Source: Helicobacter sp.
Lineage (GTDB): Bacteria > Campylobacterota > Campylobacteria > Campylobacterales > Helicobacteraceae
Length of the DNA: 31,661 nucleotides
Direction: 5' to 3'
NCBI RefSeq assembly: GCF_029067145.1
Contig: NZ_JAIEFA010000094.1
Span: forward strand, 1-31,661
Positions 30,781 to 31,661 of the stretch are shown here, in pieces (position 1 is the first letter of the stretch; every line of letters starts with the position of its first letter). Below the pieces are notes generated by a model. That model was not told where the DNA came from. It saw only the letters and a program-made list of their open reading frames with translations, and ran no database searches. Position numbers and translations under genes: made by a program.

Positions 30781-31661
30781 ATGCAAAAATTTGAAGCGGA
30801 AAATGGCAATGTAATTTATGGGGATTTGCAATGCAAGGATTCTAAAATAGAGTTTATGGGCAAAAATAATATTTTGTTTTTAAGTGAAAAGGCAAACCTT
30901 AGGAATGCGCAAATTACTTTTGTAGGTAGCAATGCACTTGTGTTTATTGGTAAAAGTTGTTTTAGGGGAAGGATTATGATTTTTACAAATTGCGTGTGCT
31001 ATATTGGGAATGCCTTAGGACAGAGTGCTAGCGATATGTTTTTGAATATTACGAGTGAGAGCTATTGTATTATTGGCGATGATTGTTTGTTTTCGTGGGG
31101 AGTTGTTCTTGAAAGCAGCGACCATCACCCAATTTTTGATTTTAAAACTCATCAATGCCTTAATACAAGTAAAAGAAATATTCTTATAGGCGACCATATT
31201 TGGGTAGGGCAATATGCTTGGGTATTGAAAAACACTTTTTTGGCTTCAGGAAGTATTTTGGGCGCAAAGGGGATTGCGACAAAAACTTATTATTCCAATA
31301 GTGCAAATGTTGGAATCCCAGCCAAGCAGACGAGAAAAGGTATTTTTTGGAATGGGGCGGTGATTAAGGATTCCACAAAGGAAGAGATAAAAAAGCTAGA
31401 GCAAAACCACAAAGATGACTTCAAATTCACCTACCAAAAAGATTCCTTCCTTTCTCCTTATGCCATAGAACAAAAGTTAGAATCCTTGCAAAGCGCACAA
31501 GAAAAGTTAGAATTTATTTATGATTTTCTCTATTGTAATACAAACAAGAATCGTTTTGCTTATTTTGAAAATTGTCCTTTTGAAATTCCTTTACCCTTAA
31601 TGCCTAAACAATTTGAAAAACTAAAGTTTAAAACCTTAAAAACTCCTCAATCCATTTTTAC
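30781..31661 (+). CDS. Hexapeptide-repeat (left-handed beta-helix) acyltransferase, cut by the window end
   Basis: An open frame of 293 codons from the ATG at 30781 to the end of the window without a stop, so the C-terminus is missing. GAGG stands five bases before the ATG, and the gene begins six bases after the phosphoribosyltransferase stop. Residues 35-175 have the imperfect [LIV]-G-x4 rungs of a left-handed parallel beta-helix (NALVFIGKSCF, SYCIIGDDCLFSWGVVL, NILIGDHIWVGQYAWVL). ESSDHHPIFD (111-120) carries the conserved histidine of acetyltransferases acting on sugars. IPAKQTRKGI closes the helix, and a charged, helical C-terminal part follows. Probable role: O-acetylation of a surface or flagellar glycan; the substrate cannot be told. 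Confidence 0.85.
   Translation, partial: MQKFEAENGNVIYGDLQCKDSKIEFMGKNNILFLSEKANLRNAQITFVGSNALVFIGKSCFRGRIMIFTNCVCYIGNALGQSASDMFLNITSESYCIIGDDCLFSWGVVLESSDHHPIFDFKTHQCLNTSKRNILIGDHIWVGQYAWVLKNTFLASGSILGAKGIATKTYYSNSANVGIPAKQTRKGIFWNGAVIKDSTKEEIKKLEQNHKDDFKFTYQKDSFLSPYAIEQKLESLQSAQEKLEFIYDFLYCNTNKNRFAYFENCPFEIPLPLMPKQFEKLKFKTLKTPQSIF

Overview
The window is chromosomal DNA from a member of the Campylobacterota, most likely an enterohepatic Helicobacter. The pointers are AT-rich DNA, the gyrA–small ORF–flgR order (from memory also seen in H. pylori), the gyrA…flgR–asd order shared with Campylobacter, a Campylobacter-type MOMP porin, a Maf flagellin glycosyltransferase, FlgP, the futalosine-pathway enzyme MqnE and a split CetA/CetB-like energy-taxis pair. 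The species cannot be fixed from sequence reading alone. I see no prophage, insertion sequence, CRISPR array, tRNA or rRNA.

Layout. 1-2.6 kb (minus): dxr and cdsA overlap by 4 bases and are followed by a cytoplasmic cyclophilin. 2.7-9.3 kb (plus): a secreted, apparently inactive trypsin-fold protein, then the tight run gyrA, a small secreted protein, flgR, asd and a low-molecular-weight protein phosphatase. 9.3-12.8 kb: intergenic repeat DNA, a serine/threonine permease and the major porin with a leader rich in inverted repeats. 12.8-18.4 kb (minus): a six-gene unit, maf–flgP–lipoprotein–trmN-like–YkgJ-like–TPR lipoprotein, with a near-consensus sigma-54 promoter for flgP lying inside the last codons of maf. 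18.5-22.8 kb (plus): prs overlapping a periplasmic cyclophilin, then an overlapping trio of a degenerate uracil-DNA-glycosylase-like protein, an exported protein and a YgjP-type metalloprotease. 22.9-26.1 kb: lysR-type regulator divergent from a uvrD/pcrA helicase, with a perfect palindrome between them. 26.1-27.1 kb: repeat-rich intergenic DNA and a small outer-membrane barrel with a sigma-54-like promoter. 27.2-29.1 kb (minus): PAS protein and chemoreceptor overlapping by 4 bases. 29.3-31.7 kb (plus): mqnE, a gpt-like phosphoribosyltransferase and a hexapeptide-repeat acyltransferase cut by the window end.

How it fits together. The strongest theme is motility. FlgR is the sigma-54 activator of middle flagellar genes; a sigma-54 promoter precedes flgP (basal disk); Maf adds pseudaminic-type sugars to flagellin; the CetAB-like pair is expected to steer swimming by energy state. 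The genes following flgP (lipoprotein, methyltransferase, cysteine-cluster protein, TPR lipoprotein) would be co-transcribed with it and are the best candidates here for undescribed flagellar or envelope functions.

Two features run through the DNA itself: a dispersed family of intergenic inverted repeats (core resembling CGTCATTGCGAG…GAAGCAATCC), and a marked excess of the heptamer RGAATCY on both strands, in and between genes.
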